Assembly: GCA_035632095.1 (NCBI GenBank)
Contig: DASQHM010000158.1
Coordinates: 1-5,509 of the forward strand
Origin: DASQHM01 sp035632095
GTDB lineage: Bacteria > Pseudomonadota > Alphaproteobacteria > Ferrovibrionales > Ferrovibrionaceae
DNA: 5,509 bases
Direction of reading: 5' to 3'
Part shown: positions 5,024 to 5,509 of the stretch, piece after piece
Position numbering within the stretch: the first letter of the stretch is position 1
Layout: each line of letters begins with the position of its first letter
Notes under the pieces: model-generated
The model's input: the letters and a program-made list of their open reading frames with translations, nothing else
The model's database searches: none
What the model was told of the DNA's origin: nothing
Position numbers and translations under genes: made by a program

Positions 5024-5509
5024 ATGTCGGGCAGCGCATCGGGCCGGCTTCCCGGGCTTGCCGGCAAGCTGGCCCTGGTCACTGGCCACAAGGGCGGCAT
5101 CGGCAGCGCTATCGCTGTGGTGCTCGCGCGTCACGGCGCGCGCGTGGCCGGCCTCGACCTTCCCGAGGTCGACCTGAGCGAGACGCTCAAGCTCGCCGGC
5201 GTCGTCGACGAGGTGCGGCGGCAACACGGTTCGGTCGACATTCTGGTGAACAATGCCGGTGCGACGGCGCTCGGCAGCCTGATCGACACGCCGCTCGACG
5301 TGCTCGACCGCCTGCTCGCCGTCAATCTGAAAGCTCCCTTCGCGCTGATGCAAGCGGTGCTGCCGGACATGATCGCGCGCAAATCCGGCGCCATCGTCAA
5401 TATCGCCAGCGACCAAGCTTTCATCGGCCGGCGCTTCAGCGCGGCATACGGCGCCAGCAAGGCCGCCCTGGCGCAACTGACCCGCAGCGCCGCGCTGGAT
5501 TGGGCGGCG
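5024..5509 (+). CDS. Short-chain dehydrogenase/reductase (classical SDR), C-terminus missing at window edge
   Basis: The open frame runs from ATG at 5024 to the window end, giving 162 residues of an expected roughly 230-260. It shows the classical SDR layout: the cofactor-binding TGHKGGIG (20-27, TGxxxGxG), an acidic Asp45 at the end of the second strand in VAGLD that favours NAD(H) over NADP(H), NNAG (76-79), Asn101 in AVNLK, Ser129 in IVNIASD, and the catalytic YGASK (Tyr142, Lys146). All four tetrad positions (Asn, Ser, Tyr, Lys) are present. The stretch between Asp45 and NNAG is short, suggesting loss of the helix/strand usually following the second strand. The start lies 5 bases after the GST stop and lacks a clear Shine-Dalgarno, consistent with translational coupling. 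The substrate cannot be predicted from these motifs; an oxidoreductase acting on a hydroxyl or carbonyl group is all that is supported. Confidence 0.88.
   Translation, partial: MSGSASGRLPGLAGKLALVTGHKGGIGSAIAVVLARHGARVAGLDLPEVDLSETLKLAGVVDEVRRQHGSVDILVNNAGATALGSLIDTPLDVLDRLLAVNLKAPFALMQAVLPDMIARKSGAIVNIASDQAFIGRRFSAAYGASKAALAQLTRSAALDWAA

Noticed and set aside
4640..5476. Minus-strand open frame (278 codons) opposite the GST and SDR genes
   Set aside because: It spans two convincing plus-strand genes and their junction, and its translation shows no domain.

Overview
The window is GC-rich, densely coding DNA with strong G/C preference at third codon positions. The set of proteins (a mesaconyl-CoA hydratase beside a CitE/Mcl-type CoA-ester lyase, an alphaproteobacterial-looking PdxY, a GST with an appended C-terminal domain) suggests an alphaproteobacterium, most likely of the Hyphomicrobiales (Rhizobiales). 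That placement rests on remembered family resemblance, not on a search. All reading frames look intact, and no RNA gene, CRISPR array, insertion sequence or phage gene is visible.

Layout: (1) Positions 1-1751, minus strand: a two-gene operon. A CoA-ester lyase of the HpcH/HpaI (CitE/Mcl2-like) family is followed, with an ATGA start/stop overlap, by a MaoC-type mesaconyl-CoA hydratase that runs off the left edge. Both are enzymes typical of the ethylmalonyl-CoA pathway of C2 assimilation. (2) Positions 1752-1880: a divergent intergenic region holding a perfect 9-bp-stem palindrome just ahead of the next gene. (3) Positions 1881-2723, plus strand: a PdxY-like pyridoxal kinase (vitamin B6 salvage). 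(4) Positions 2724-2898: a convergent intergenic region filled with repeat structure, namely a large imperfect inverted repeat followed by a seven-copy degenerate heptanucleotide array. (5) Positions 2899-3921, minus strand: asd, aspartate-semialdehyde dehydrogenase. (6) Positions 3922-4097: a divergent promoter region with a short GC hairpin and weak promoter candidates for each direction. (7) Positions 4098-5509, plus strand: a glutathione S-transferase-family protein with a fused C-terminal beta-rich domain, then, 5 bases after its stop, a short-chain dehydrogenase/reductase truncated by the right edge. The pair is probably co-transcribed.

The genes form three functionally unrelated blocks (acyl-CoA chemistry, B6 salvage plus amino-acid biosynthesis, and a GST-SDR pair), as is common in core chromosome. 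I do not see convincing evidence of a new multi-gene system. The most interesting items are the composite repeat between pdxY and asd and the uncharacterised C-terminal domain of the GST-family protein.
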